Shown: positions 36,763-45,474, counted from the first letter of the stretch. The stretch: DNA of 53,016 bases from Hyphomicrobiaceae bacterium (GCA_021324465.1 JAJPJB010000091.1:1-53016); one strand, 5' to 3'. The notes: generated from the sequence alone by a model not told the origin. Program-made: numbers and translations.

Positions 36763-37734
36763 CTACTGCGGCAAGAGCGCAGCGACATCGGCCTTCTTGG
36801 TGATCAGCCCGTCTTCAAGCGCATCGTCCGCCAGCGCCTGCGTCGACTGGCGATTGAACTCGGTTGGCCAGCGCGGCAGCGTGATCTTCGCGGCGACCTC
36901 CGGCGTGATGCGCGTATAGGTCGGGATGATCTGGCGGACTTCGTCGGTGTGCGAATCCGCGTAAGCCAGCGACTCGGTGATCGCCGTCTTGAAGCGCTTG
37001 ACGATGTCGGGATGCTCGTTGGCGTACTTCACCGACGTGAAATAGACCGCGATCATCATTTTCGGCGCGACGTCGACCAGATTCCAGTCGACCACTTTGG
37101 CGCCGCGCTGCAGGGCGATGGTAAGGAACGGCTCGACGATCCAGCCAGCCTCGATGCGATGCTCGGCGAGCGCCGCCGGCATATCGGGGAACGGCACTTC
37201 GATGAATTTCACCTTCTTGGGATCGCCGCCGGCGGCGCGCACGCCGGCCCGCACCGACGTATCGCCGATATTGTTGAGATTGTTGACCGCGACGGTCTTG
37301 CCCTCGAGATCCTTGGCGGTTTTGATCGGGCTGTCGCCGGGAGCGATGATGGCTGAGAAATCATGCCCACGCTCGCCGGTCGAGGAGGCGCCGGGAGCGA
37401 CGCCGATAAACTGCAGGCCCTTGGTCTGCGCGATCAGCATCGAAGGGATATTGCTGAAGCCGAACTGCATCTGGCCCGACAGCACGCCGGGAATGATGGC
37501 GGCGCCGCCGCCGGCGGTGGACAGGTCGATTTCCAGATTCTGCTTGGCGAAGAAGCCCTTCTTGATGCCGAGGTAGATCGGCGCACAGTCGCCGATCGGG
37601 ATGACGGCAACGGAAAGCTTGTCGGCGGCCGCTGCAGTGCCCCAAGTCAACGGCAGCAGCGCAATGGCGGCAAAAGCTGCACAGGCGCCAAGCCATGCGC
37701 GCCGATGGAGCGGTAGTTTTGGGTTCAAAAACAT
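36763..37734 (-). CDS. ABC transporter substrate-binding protein, NitT/TauT type
   Basis: 323 residues. Signal peptide with HRRAWLGACAAFAAIALL and cleavage near TAAAADK. IGDCAPIYLGIKKGFFAKQNLEID and GGAAIIPGVLSGQMQFGF are typical NMT1/NitT features. GGGGGAG precedes ATG 37734. First gene of the importer. Because a TetR-controlled catabolic cluster stands just upstream on the same strand, it may import that cluster's substrate. Confidence 0.9.
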   Translation of the reverse strand: MFLNPKLPLHRRAWLGACAAFAAIALLPLTWGTAAAADKLSVAVIPIGDCAPIYLGIKKGFFAKQNLEIDLSTAGGGAAIIPGVLSGQMQFGFSNIPSMLIAQTKGLQFIGVAPGASSTGERGHDFSAIIAPGDSPIKTAKDLEGKTVAVNNLNNIGDTSVRAGVRAAGGDPKKVKFIEVPFPDMPAALAEHRIEAGWIVEPFLTIALQRGAKVVDWNLVDVAPKMMIAVYFTSVKYANEHPDIVKRFKTAITESLAYADSHTDEVRQIIPTYTRITPEVAAKITLPRWPTEFNRQSTQALADDALEDGLITKKADVAALLPQ

Positions 37735-37845
37735 GAACTCCCCCTGTTTTCTGCATTCCCTCCGGATCGCGGAAACTGATCAGCGGCTGCGGCGGTGTCA
37801 AGCTCTCGCCCATTTTGACGCGGATGGGGACCCGCCGTCAAAACT

Positions 37846-37859
37846 GTAAACTACTTTAC
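37846..37859. promoter_or_regulatory. Palindrome upstream of the NitT-type importer
   Basis: GTAAACTACTTTAC has 5-bp arms around CTAC, 112 nt upstream of the binding-protein start. Its GTAA/TTAC ends resemble those of the palindrome at 42150-42165 next to the TetR gene, although the spacing differs by 2 nt. A shared regulator is possible but unproved. Confidence 0.35.
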
Positions 37860-37988
37860 GGCCGGATGGCCGCTACAGCATTTATGACTCTGAGAGCCTA
37901 ATCGACCAGGCCCGCGCTGTTCGCCCGTTGTCCCATACCGCTGTCGAGCCAGCGTTGTTTTCGAGACTTCCTAACGTGGGCGCGGGCA

Positions 37989-38180
37989 CTAGCCGTCCAC
38001 GATTGCGACGGCCCTGGCCCAACCCGCTGATGCTTTCGCGATTTTCACTGGAAAGCAGATGACGGTGAAGCCCGTTGGGGGAAGCCGATCGAGATTGGTC
38101 AGCTTTTCCATGTGGCAATAGCCGATATCGCGGCCGGCCTTGTGCCCTTCCCAGATGATCGACGGATCGCCGTCACCGAT
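37989..38180 (-). pseudogene. 3' remnant of a cyclase-family (kynurenine-formamidase-like) gene
   Basis: Minus-strand codons end at TAG 37991-37989 and read [19 protein letters not shown], then HMEKLTNLDRLPPTGF, TVICFPVKIAKASAGWARAV, AIVDG-stop. This is the C-terminal end of a PF04199-type cyclase. Upstream in frame a TGA closes it at about 38190, and the 5' two thirds are missing. It abuts the truncated BKACE gene on the opposite strand. Confidence 0.7.
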
Positions 38181-38183
38181 TGA

Positions 38184-38671
38184 AAATCATGCGACATGCT
38201 CGCCGAACGCTTCAAGACGCGAGGCACCAAGCCGGAATGGGAGGTCTTCAGCATCTCGCATCTGCTGCAGGACTCGATGCGGCTGATCGAGGCCGGCTAC
38301 GACAAGCCGCCCTATTTCATCAACTTCGTCCTGAATGCCGTCGGCTTCCAGGGCGGCTATCCGTACACGCCGAAAATCCTGCAAACCTGCGTCGACTTCC
38401 TGCCGAAGGACAGCATCTTCTGCGTCAGCGCGATCGGCCCGGCACAATTGCCGGCAACACGCAGGCCATCCTGATGGGCGGCCATATCCGCGTGGGTCTT
38501 GAAGACAACAACTACTATGCGCGCGGCAAGCTGGCGAAAAATGAGGAATTGGTGGCTCGGGCAGTTCGGATCATCCGTGAGCTCGGCGCCGAGCCGGCGA
38601 CGCCGGCCGAAGCGCGCGAAATGGTGGGACTTGCGGCGGTGGCCAAGCCGGCGAGATTCGCGCATGCATGA
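38184..38671 (+). pseudogene. Truncated, frameshifted BKACE (DUF849) beta-keto acid cleavage enzyme
   Basis: The C-terminal half of a beta-keto acid cleavage enzyme: [49 protein letters not shown], then after loss of one base near 38457 in another frame [54 protein letters not shown]. The N-terminal half with the zinc-binding motifs is absent. Enzymes of this family cleave 3-oxo acids with acetyl-CoA. No functional product is expected. Confidence 0.85.
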
Positions 38672-38675
38672 TGGG

Positions 38676-38790
38676 CAGCTAGCGCGACCAGCGTCTTGAT
38701 CTTGAGCTCGGCGGCGAATTTCTCGAGGAGCCATCTGGCGGCAGGTCGAGATTGTGCTTCCGCGCCGCGATCGAAGGTTGTCCAGGCAGC
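38676..38790 (-). pseudogene. Possible decayed C-terminus of an Ldh-family dehydrogenase
   Basis: Two minus-strand frames together give LPGQPSIAARKHNLDLPPD and then, after a shift, WLLEKFAAELKIKTL. The intact Ldh-type gene at 43107 ends in a similar ALAAELKIKPL. The match is short, so the call is tentative. Confidence 0.35.
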
Positions 38791-38833
38791 GCAAGGCTCT
38801 GATCGCGCCCACGTGCACGCTGCGTTTGCTTGC

Positions 38834-39715
38834 TCACACCACACTCCGATGCCGCGCAATGCAGGTCTTCAGCACCTCCTGCATCGGCCTGCCCCACCAG
38901 GTGTTGGAGAAAATCTCGATCTCGGCATAGCCGGCAAAGCCTTCGGCCTCGACCGCGGCGCGGATCGAAGGGATATCGATGACGCCGTCGCCCATCATGC
39001 CGCGGTCGTTGAGAATATCGGTGGTCGGCACCATCCAGTCGCAGACGTGAAAGGCGAGCAGGCGCTGCTTGCCGGCGCGGGCGATCTGCGGCAACAGCTG
39101 CGGATCCCACCAGGTGTGATAGACGTCGAGCGCGATGCCGATCCGGCCTGTTCTGCCGGGGTCCAGCCGGTCGCAGATATCGAGCGCCTGCGCGATGGTA
39201 TTGATGCAGGCGCGATCGGCGGCATAGCACGGATGCAGCGGCTCGAGCGCGAGCGGCATTTCCGCCGCGGACGCATAGTCCAGAAGATCGGCAAGCGCGT
39301 CCTCCACCTGACGGCGCACGGCGATGATGTCCTTCGACGGCGCGCTGCCCGGGCGCGAGTATTGCGGCAGGCCGCCGGCCACCAGCACCAGGCATGGCGC
39401 GTTCAGCGCTTTCGCCTCATCCACGGCGCGGCGGTTGTCGTCGCGCATCTCCGCGCGGTGCGCCGCATCGGCAGCAAACATGCCGCCGCGACAATAGCCG
39501 GAGAGCTCCAAGCCGGCGTCGCGTGTCAGCTTCGCGGCGCGGGAAAGCCCGATTGTCGCCACCTGATCGCGCCACGGGTCGATGGCACGAATGCCAAGGC
39601 GCGCGCAGGCCTCGATGATCGCCGCGAGATCGCCCTGCTTGCGCACGGTCGCGGTGTTCAACGACAGCCAGCGGTGATCCCGCGAGAAATCGCGCCGCTC
39701 AGGCATCGATGCCAC
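38834..39715 (-). CDS. Sugar phosphate isomerase/epimerase-like TIM-barrel protein
   Basis: About 293 residues, AP_endonuc_2/xylose-isomerase-like barrel. LSLNTATVRKQGDLAAIIEAC, LALEPLHP (metal Glu), IGIALDVYHTWWDP (Asp, His), LAFHVCDWMVPT and YAEIEIFSNTWW (Glu) give the divalent-metal site. The start is GTG 39715 or ATG 39706; both overlap the end of the DUF993 gene, so the genes are coupled. It is probably an epimerase or isomerase of a sugar or cyclitol intermediate, judged by family and neighbours. Confidence 0.85.
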   Translation of the reverse strand: MASMPERRDFSRDHRWLSLNTATVRKQGDLAAIIEACARLGIRAIDPWRDQVATIGLSRAAKLTRDAGLELSGYCRGGMFAADAAHRAEMRDDNRRAVDEAKALNAPCLVLVAGGLPQYSRPGSAPSKDIIAVRRQVEDALADLLDYASAAEMPLALEPLHPCYAADRACINTIAQALDICDRLDPGRTGRIGIALDVYHTWWDPQLLPQIARAGKQRLLAFHVCDWMVPTTDILNDRGMMGDGVIDIPSIRAAVEAEGFAGYAEIEIFSNTWWGRPMQEVLKTCIARHRSVV

Positions 39716-40889
39716 GCACCGCCAGCACCGCCTTCATGCGCGCGACCGCGCGATCCGGATCGGACAAGAGCCCAGCCTTGTCGGCGAGACGGAAGATGTC
39801 GGCAAGATGGACTGTCGAGCGCGCGCTTTCCTGGCCGCCGACCAAAGTGAAATGATCCTGATGGCCGTTGAGATAAGCCATGAAGACGACGCCGGTCTTA
39901 TAGAAGCGCGTCGGCGCCCTGAAGATGTGGCGCGATAGCGGCACCGTGGGCCGCAGCACGTCGTGGAAGCCTTCGACATCGCCCGCTGCAAGCCGCGCGA
40001 CCGCGTGGGACGCCGCCGGCGCAATCGCGTCGAAAATACCGAGCAGCGCATGGGAATAGCCCTGCGCATCGCCGGCGATCAGTTCGGCATAATTGAAGTC
40101 GTCGCCGGTATACATTTTCACCGAGTGATCGAGCCGCCTGCGCATGTCGATCTCGTACTGTTTGTCGAGCAGCGACACCTTGACGCCATCGACCTTCGCC
40201 GCATGCGCATTGATGACGCCGAGCGCAATCTGTGTCGCCGCCTTGAGGTCACTCGTGCCCCAGTAGCCTTTGAGCGCCGGATCGAACATGTCGCCGAGCC
40301 AATGGATGATCACCGGCTCGCGCACTTGCGACAGAATGCGGTCGTAGACCTTCTCATAGTCGCCCGCGCCGCGCGCGAGGCGTGCCAGCGCGCGCGAGGC
40401 CATCAGGATGACGCGACCTCCGGCGCCCTCGACCGCCGCCACCTGCTCCTCATAGGCGCGGATCACGTCGTCGATCGAGCGCGCATCTTCCGGCGCCAGA
40501 TGATCGGTGCCGGCACCCGACGCGATCAGGCCGCCGCGCCGCTTGGCGGCGGCGACCGCGCGCCTGATCAGTTCGAGCGAGGTCGGCCAGTCGAGCCCCA
40601 TGCCGCGCTGCGCGGTATCCATGGCCTCGGCGACACCGAGCCCGAGATCCCAGATGTGCTCGCGGAAGGCGATGGTGCGATCCCAGTCGATCGCCGCAGC
40701 GAGCCAGGGATCGACATCGGCGCGCGGATCGGCGACGACATGCACGGCCGAATAGACCACGCGATTGAGCGCGCCCTGCAGGCGAGCCGGAAAGCTTCGC
40801 GGCGCGCTCAGGTGATAGTTCTCGAGGCCGCCGTCGGCGCGCGGCAGCCGCACCGCCAAGCGCGACAAGGTGGTGGTGTGCTGGTTCAT
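39699..40889 (-). CDS. DUF993 dihydrodipicolinate-synthase-like protein
   Basis: 396 residues. Resembles the DUF993 group of the class I aldolase (DHDPS-like) barrel: AIDWDRTIAFREHIWDLGLG, ASGAGTDHLAPED, VILMASRAL, IHWLGDMFDPALKGYWG, DGVKVSLLDKQYE (a candidate Schiff-base Lys lies in this VKVS segment), and MYTGDDFNYAELI. GGAGG precedes ATG 40889. I know of no firm biochemical function. It stands between an NAD-dependent oxidoreductase and an isomerase, which suits an aldol cleavage or dehydration step. Confidence 0.85.
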   Translation of the reverse strand: MNQHTTTLSRLAVRLPRADGGLENYHLSAPRSFPARLQGALNRVVYSAVHVVADPRADVDPWLAAAIDWDRTIAFREHIWDLGLGVAEAMDTAQRGMGLDWPTSLELIRRAVAAAKRRGGLIASGAGTDHLAPEDARSIDDVIRAYEEQVAAVEGAGGRVILMASRALARLARGAGDYEKVYDRILSQVREPVIIHWLGDMFDPALKGYWGTSDLKAATQIALGVINAHAAKVDGVKVSLLDKQYEIDMRRRLDHSVKMYTGDDFNYAELIAGDAQGYSHALLGIFDAIAPAASHAVARLAAGDVEGFHDVLRPTVPLSRHIFRAPTRFYKTGVVFMAYLNGHQDHFTLVGGQESARSTVHLADIFRLADKAGLLSDPDRAVARMKAVLAVRGIDA

Positions 40890-40971
40890 CGCCGCCTCCG
40901 TCAGCGCATGTCCCGGAAAGGTGGAGACCGGGTTCCCGTCCCCGCAAGGTCGGACAAGGACATGCGCAAAA

Positions 40972-42129
40972 TCAACCCAGCGTCAGCTCGGGCACGTCGA
41001 CCCAACGGCGCTCGCGCCAGCTTTTGAGCGCGCATTCGACGAGCTGCACGCCCTTGGCGCCTTCAAGCAGCGTGTATTTGTAAGGCGCGTCCTCGCAGAC
41101 ATGCCGGATGAACATCTCCCACTGCTCCTTGAAGCCGTTCGCATAGGGCACGTTATCAGGAACGCGCTGCCAGTCGGCGTAGAAATCATAATTGCGCTTT
41201 TCGTCCGGATTCCAGACCGGGCGCGGCGTCGCCTGGCGCGGCTGGATCATGCAGTCGGCGAGGCCCGCCACGGCCGAGCCATGCGTGCCGTCGACCTGGA
41301 AGGTGACGAGATCGTCGCGATAGACCCGCGTCACCCACGACATATTGATATGCGCGATCACGCCGCCTTTGAGGCGGAATGTCGCGTAAGCCGCGTCATC
41401 CGCGGTCGCCTTGTATCTTTTGCCGCGCTCGTCCCAGCGCTCGGGAATGTCAGTCGTGCCGATGCAGACCACGCTTTCGACCGCGCCGAACAGATTGTCG
41501 AGCACATAGCGCCAGTGGCAGACCATGTCGAGAATGATGCCGCCGCCGTCCTCGGCGCGATAATTCCATGACGGGCGCTGCGCCTCTTGCCAATCGCCCT
41601 CGAACACCCAATAGCCGAACTCACCGCGCACCGACAGCATGCGGCCGAAAAAGCCGGAATCACGCAGCATGGCGAGCTTCTTCAATCCGGGCAGGAACAG
41701 CTTGTCCTGCACCGTGCCGTGCTTGACGCCTTTCGCATTGGCAAGCCGCACCACCCGCATCGCCTCGTCGAGATTGGTCGCGATCGGCTTTTCACAATAA
41801 ATGTGCTTGCCGGCCTCGATCGCCTTGGTGAGCAAAGCCGGCCGCGCCTGCGTGGTCGCCGCATCGAAGAAGACGCTGTCGTTCCTGTCGGCCAGCGCCT
41901 TGTCGAGGTCGGTGGTCCAGCGCGCGACGTTCCAGGTCTTGGCAAGGCGCTCCACCTTCTCAGCATTGCGTCCGACCAGGATCGGATCCGGAACGACGCG
42001 ATCACCGTTGGAGAGAACGACGCCGCCCTGCGCGCGGATCGCGACGATCGAGCGGATCAGATGCTGATTGAGGCCCATCCGACCGGTCACGCCGTTCATG
42101 ATCAGGCCAAGACGCTTTTCCGGCACCAT
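40972..42129 (-). CDS. Gfo/Idh/MocA-family oxidoreductase
   Basis: 385 residues. NAD(P)-binding Rossmann start (NGVTGRMG), the catalytic-domain motif IYCEKPIATN (EKP), and AEDGGGIILDMVCHWRYVLD with the conserved His. ATG 42129 with GAAGAGG upstream. It is the first gene of an oxidoreductase-DUF993-isomerase run, with a TTGACT/TAAGTA promoter and a palindrome just upstream. Expected to oxidise or reduce a sugar, glycoside or cyclitol hydroxyl. Confidence 0.9.
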   Translation of the reverse strand: MVPEKRLGLIMNGVTGRMGLNQHLIRSIVAIRAQGGVVLSNGDRVVPDPILVGRNAEKVERLAKTWNVARWTTDLDKALADRNDSVFFDAATTQARPALLTKAIEAGKHIYCEKPIATNLDEAMRVVRLANAKGVKHGTVQDKLFLPGLKKLAMLRDSGFFGRMLSVRGEFGYWVFEGDWQEAQRPSWNYRAEDGGGIILDMVCHWRYVLDNLFGAVESVVCIGTTDIPERWDERGKRYKATADDAAYATFRLKGGVIAHINMSWVTRVYRDDLVTFQVDGTHGSAVAGLADCMIQPRQATPRPVWNPDEKRNYDFYADWQRVPDNVPYANGFKEQWEMFIRHVCEDAPYKYTLLEGAKGVQLVECALKSWRERRWVDVPELTLG

Positions 42130-42149
42130 GCGCCTCTTCTGTACGCGTT

Positions 42150-42165
42150 GTAACTATTTGGTTAC
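42150..42165. promoter_or_regulatory. TetR-operator-like palindrome
   Basis: GTAACTATTTGGTTAC: perfect 5-bp arms around a 6-nt centre, 21 nt upstream of the oxidoreductase start and overlapping the -10 box. Lies between the TetR gene and its likely target. Position suits repression. Confidence 0.55.
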
Positions 42166-42191
42166 TTACTGCTCATGGGCCGGCGAGTCAA
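42163..42191 (-). promoter_or_regulatory. Sigma70-like promoter of the oxidoreductase operon
   Basis: Minus strand TTGACT (42191-42186), 17-nt spacer, TAAGTA (42168-42163). Transcription would start near 42156, inside the palindrome, and read into the Gfo/Idh/MocA gene. Confidence 0.55.
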
Positions 42192-42283
42192 GCATGCGGA
42201 GCTCGAACGCGCTCATTCCGGCGCAAGCAGGATCCAGCATCGGGTCGCCGCTTGCGCGGTGACCAGCGGAATTGCCAGCCCGT

Positions 42284-42985
42284 TCAGGCGCGCACAAATG
42301 CATCGACCACGGCAATGATATGCTCGCCCCACGCCTTGATCTCGGCATCCGCGGTCAGGTCGCGGCGGAAGACTACCGACAGCGTCCAGCGATTGGACAG
42401 ATAGAAAAATCCGATCGACGCGATGGTGATGTACAGCTTGAGCGGATCGACGCCTTTGCGAAAATGCCCTTTCGCCACGCCGCGCTCCAGAATCTCGGAA
42501 ATCAACGCGATCAGCGGCGAATTCACGTCGACGGCGCGGGCCGAGCGTTTCAGATATTTCGCCCTGTGCAGATTCTCTGTGTGCAGGAGACTCAGGAATT
42601 CGGGATGCTGCAAAAAATAATCCCAGGTGAAGCGCACAAGCTTGTGCAGCGCCGGGACCGGATCGAGATCGCGCAGGTTGAGCCGCAGCTCGGCCGAGCG
42701 GATGCCGGCATAGATCTGCTCCAGCGCGGCGAGGTAAAGGCCCTCCTTGTCGGCGAAATAATGATAGATCATCCGCTTGTTGGCGCCGGATCGCGCGGCG
42801 ATCGCATCGATGCGCGCGCCGCCATAGCCTTTTTCGGCAAATTCCCGCACCGCCGCGGCCAGTATGGTGGCGGCAGTCCGTTCCGGATCGCGCGTGGCGC
42901 CATAGACGGAGGTTCGCTTCGCGACTTGTCGCGGCGAAACACTGGCTGCCGCTGAACGCCGCTTTGCCTTTATCATCTTTGGCAT
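42284..42985 (-). CDS. TetR-family transcriptional regulator
   Basis: About 233 residues. The helix-turn-helix region reads ILAAAVREFAEKGYGGARID, then AIAARSGANKRMIYHYFADKEGLYLAAL. The C-terminal ligand domain has PEFLSLLHTENLHRAKYLKRS, similar to the RutR-like group. ATG 42985 is preferred (AAAGG upstream) over ATG 43033; a basic leader (KMIKAKRRS) precedes the DNA-binding part. It lies upstream of the oxidoreductase operon on the same strand, with a palindrome in between. Confidence 0.9.
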   Translation of the reverse strand: MPKMIKAKRRSAAASVSPRQVAKRTSVYGATRDPERTAATILAAAVREFAEKGYGGARIDAIAARSGANKRMIYHYFADKEGLYLAALEQIYAGIRSAELRLNLRDLDPVPALHKLVRFTWDYFLQHPEFLSLLHTENLHRAKYLKRSARAVDVNSPLIALISEILERGVAKGHFRKGVDPLKLYITIASIGFFYLSNRWTLSVVFRRDLTADAEIKAWGEHIIAVVDAFVRA

Positions 42986-43106
42986 TGCTGCCTTTATTGT
43001 GCGCGCAACGGCGCCTTGTCCAGTTCGCTGCAAGGCCTGCCCCGCCGATCAAGCCGCATTCCAGGCCTCGCGGGCGGCAGCGCTTTAGCATCCGCTGATC
43101 CGGAAC

Positions 43107-44174
43107 TCAGCGTTCGCGCAGCGGTTTGATCTTCAGTTCCGCGGCGAGTGCGTCGAGTTGCGCGACGAGCGGCTTGGGTAGCGGCACGCCGTCGCGGCGG
43201 CGTTGGGCGCGGCATTCGCCGCGGCGATCGCCCGGCAGGCGGATCGTCGCGACGCCGGGCAGGCGCTTGGAGGCGCGCAGCTCACGCACGTGGCGGTCGA
43301 CTTCGGACATGAACGTGTTCAGCGGCACAAAGCGCGCGATGTCGACGGCGACAATGAAATGCCCGGTATTGGTCGCGCTCTTGTCGTCGGCATTGAAATC
43401 GAGGACGTCGCGGCCGAAGGCGGCGCCGTTGAGCACGCCGGCGATCAGCCCGATCATCAGCGCCAGGCCTGCGCCTTTGTATTCGCCCATCGGCAACAGC
43501 AGGCCTTCATGCGCCCGATTGGCGTCGGTGATCGGCGCGCCGGTTTCGGCATGGACGAACCAGCCCTCCGGCATTTTCAGCCCGCGCTGCGCACATTTCT
43601 TCACGGTACCGTAGGCAACGATCGAGGTCGCGATATCGAGCACCAACGGGCCCGTGCCTGACGGCACGCCGATCGCGAGCGGATTGGTGCCAAGCAGGAG
43701 ATCGGCGCCGCCCCAGACCGCCATGTGATTGGCATTGGCGACCGCCGCATAGAGCCCGACCATGCCCTGGCGCGCCGGCATTTCCGCATAGAGCCCGGCC
43801 GGCCCGGCATGATTGGAGCGGCGCACGCCGACCCATGCCACGCCGTTCTCCCGCGCCAGCGTGATCGCTTCGTCGCTGGCGCGCGACATCACCAGATGGC
43901 CCATGCCGTTGTCGCCGTCGACCAGCGCGGTCGCCGGGGCGGTGCGCATAACGGTGATGTTTGGATGGGCGTTGAAGCCGCGAGCCCTTAGCCGCCGGAT
44001 ATATTGCGGCAGCCGGAATATGCCGTGGCCGTCGGCGCCGGTGAGATCGGCCTCCGTCATCAACGCGGCGCATTTCTCGGCGTCGGCCGCAGGCAGACCC
44101 GCCGCGACAAAGGCGTCCGCGATCAGCGCGCGCGTGACGCTTGACGGGACATTGACGAGGTCGGCATTGCTCAT
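43107..44174 (-). CDS. Ldh/malate dehydrogenase-family oxidoreductase (PF02615)
   Basis: 355 residues. NAD(P)-dependent oxidation of a 2-hydroxy acid or reduction of a 2-oxo/imino acid. DLTGADGHGIFRLPQYIRRL (catalytic His), VGVRRSNHAGPAGLYAE, GTNPLAIGVPSG, and PMGEYKGAGLALMIGLI are family marks. ATG 44174 is chosen by homology and an AGG at good distance; the open frame upstream to 44462 crosses a repeat and is not coding. Neighbours suggest an acid intermediate of the same cluster. Confidence 0.9.
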   Translation of the reverse strand: MSNADLVNVPSSVTRALIADAFVAAGLPAADAEKCAALMTEADLTGADGHGIFRLPQYIRRLRARGFNAHPNITVMRTAPATALVDGDNGMGHLVMSRASDEAITLARENGVAWVGVRRSNHAGPAGLYAEMPARQGMVGLYAAVANANHMAVWGGADLLLGTNPLAIGVPSGTGPLVLDIATSIVAYGTVKKCAQRGLKMPEGWFVHAETGAPITDANRAHEGLLLPMGEYKGAGLALMIGLIAGVLNGAAFGRDVLDFNADDKSATNTGHFIVAVDIARFVPLNTFMSEVDRHVRELRASKRLPGVATIRLPGDRRGECRAQRRRDGVPLPKPLVAQLDALAAELKIKPLRER

Positions 44175-44211
44175 GACTTGGCCTGCGATTTTAACGATCC
44201 ATGTCGATCGA

Positions 44212-44288
44212 TCATTGCGAGCGAAGCGAAGCAATCCAGTCGGGTGGCGCCGCTCCGGATTGCTTCGTCGCGTTGCTCCTCGCAATGA
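44212..44288. repeat. BOX-like palindromic repeat
   Basis: Starts TCATTGCGAGCGAAGCGAAG and ends with its near reverse complement (GCTTCGTCGCGTTGCTCCTC then GCAATGA). About 77 nt. This repeat is very common between genes in Hyphomicrobiales. It lies between the amidohydrolase and Ldh-type genes. Confidence 0.8.
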
Positions 44289-44301
44289 CGGGATTGGTGC
44301 G

Positions 44302-45309
44302 TTACGCCATCGCGCGCTGCTTGGCGAGAATCTTCGCCGCGTGGTCGTGCAGGATCTTCTGCCGATCCCCTTCGCTGATCGAGAGCGACTGCACATGCCG
44401 CACGCAGTCGAGCATGCCCATATCATAGGGATAATCGCTGCCCAGGAAGATGCGGTCGGCACCGACCAGATCGATCAAAAGCTCGAGCGTCTTCTTGGAA
44501 TGCAGGATCGTGTCATAAAGAAAGCGATCCAGGTATTTTTCCGGCGAATGGCTTAAGTGCGCTTTCGGCTCCGGCCGCACCTGCCAGCCGTGCACCCAGC
44601 GCATGCCCTGATACGGAATGAAGCCGCCGCCATGCACCATGACGAAATTCAGCCTCGGATAGCGCTCGAGCACCCCGCCGAAGATCAGGCAGGCCGCGGC
44701 GATCGTGGTGTCGAGCGGATTGCCGATCAGGTTGGTCAGGTAATACGAGCGCAGCCGGTCGGCGCCGGCGACATTGCCGGGATGGATCACCATGAAGGCG
44801 TCGAGCTCGGCGGCGGCGGCCCACAGCGGCTCAAAGCTCGGATCGTCGAGATTTTTGCCGCCGACATTGGAGCCAATCATCGCCCCGTGCATGCCAAGCT
44901 TGGTCATGGCGCGGCGCAATTCGTCGGCGGCTCTCTCGGGCGCCTGGATCGGCAGCGTGGCGATGGCGGCAAAGCGGTCGGGAAATTGCTTGACCAGCGC
45001 CGCCATCTCGTCGTTCTGCAGGATGGATGCGGCGACGCCGACGCCCGCCTCCTGGCCGTAGAGCCAGGTCTGCGGCGTCGCGGAGAGCACATGCATGTCG
45101 ACCAGCGCCGCGTCCATGTCGGCCAGCCGCCGCTCGATCGCGTGTCCGCCGCGCGGAAACGGCTTGTAGGGGGTGCCGGCGACCTCGATGACGGAATTGT
45201 CGGCATCGATCGGCGTGAGCTTCAAGCCAAGCCGCGGGATCTCCTTCTGCAGGCGCTTGATCGCACGGTCCGACAGCACATGCGTGTGGGTGTCGATGGT
45301 CTTTTTCAT
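44302..45309 (-). CDS. Amidohydrolase-family protein (ACMSD-like)
   Basis: 335 residues, Amidohydro_2. DTHTHVL carries the intact HxH metal motif, MVIHPGNVAG a further His, FVMVHGGGFIPYQGMRW another, and FLGSDYPYDMG the Asp. Very similar in plan to 2-amino-3-carboxymuconate semialdehyde decarboxylase. GGGAGG precedes ATG 45309. It leads the minus-strand cluster and is divergent from the CoxL-like gene. Decarboxylase or hydrolase; substrate unknown. Confidence 0.88.
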   Translation of the reverse strand: MKKTIDTHTHVLSDRAIKRLQKEIPRLGLKLTPIDADNSVIEVAGTPYKPFPRGGHAIERRLADMDAALVDMHVLSATPQTWLYGQEAGVGVAASILQNDEMAALVKQFPDRFAAIATLPIQAPERAADELRRAMTKLGMHGAMIGSNVGGKNLDDPSFEPLWAAAAELDAFMVIHPGNVAGADRLRSYYLTNLIGNPLDTTIAAACLIFGGVLERYPRLNFVMVHGGGFIPYQGMRWVHGWQVRPEPKAHLSHSPEKYLDRFLYDTILHSKKTLELLIDLVGADRIFLGSDYPYDMGMLDCVRHVQSLSISEGDRQKILHDHAAKILAKQRAMA

Positions 45310-45474
45310 TGCTCCTCCCGACGGGCCTCATGTCGCACCGGCGCGATGTCGCACCGCCGCGGCATGTTGTGCCCGCAACCGCCGGGGGCAAGCAAGAGGT
45401 TCGGAAGGACGGACGCGGCTGGCGCGCACGACGCGTTCTGCACCATGAAATGGCTGCATCGAGCAGCCAATGAG

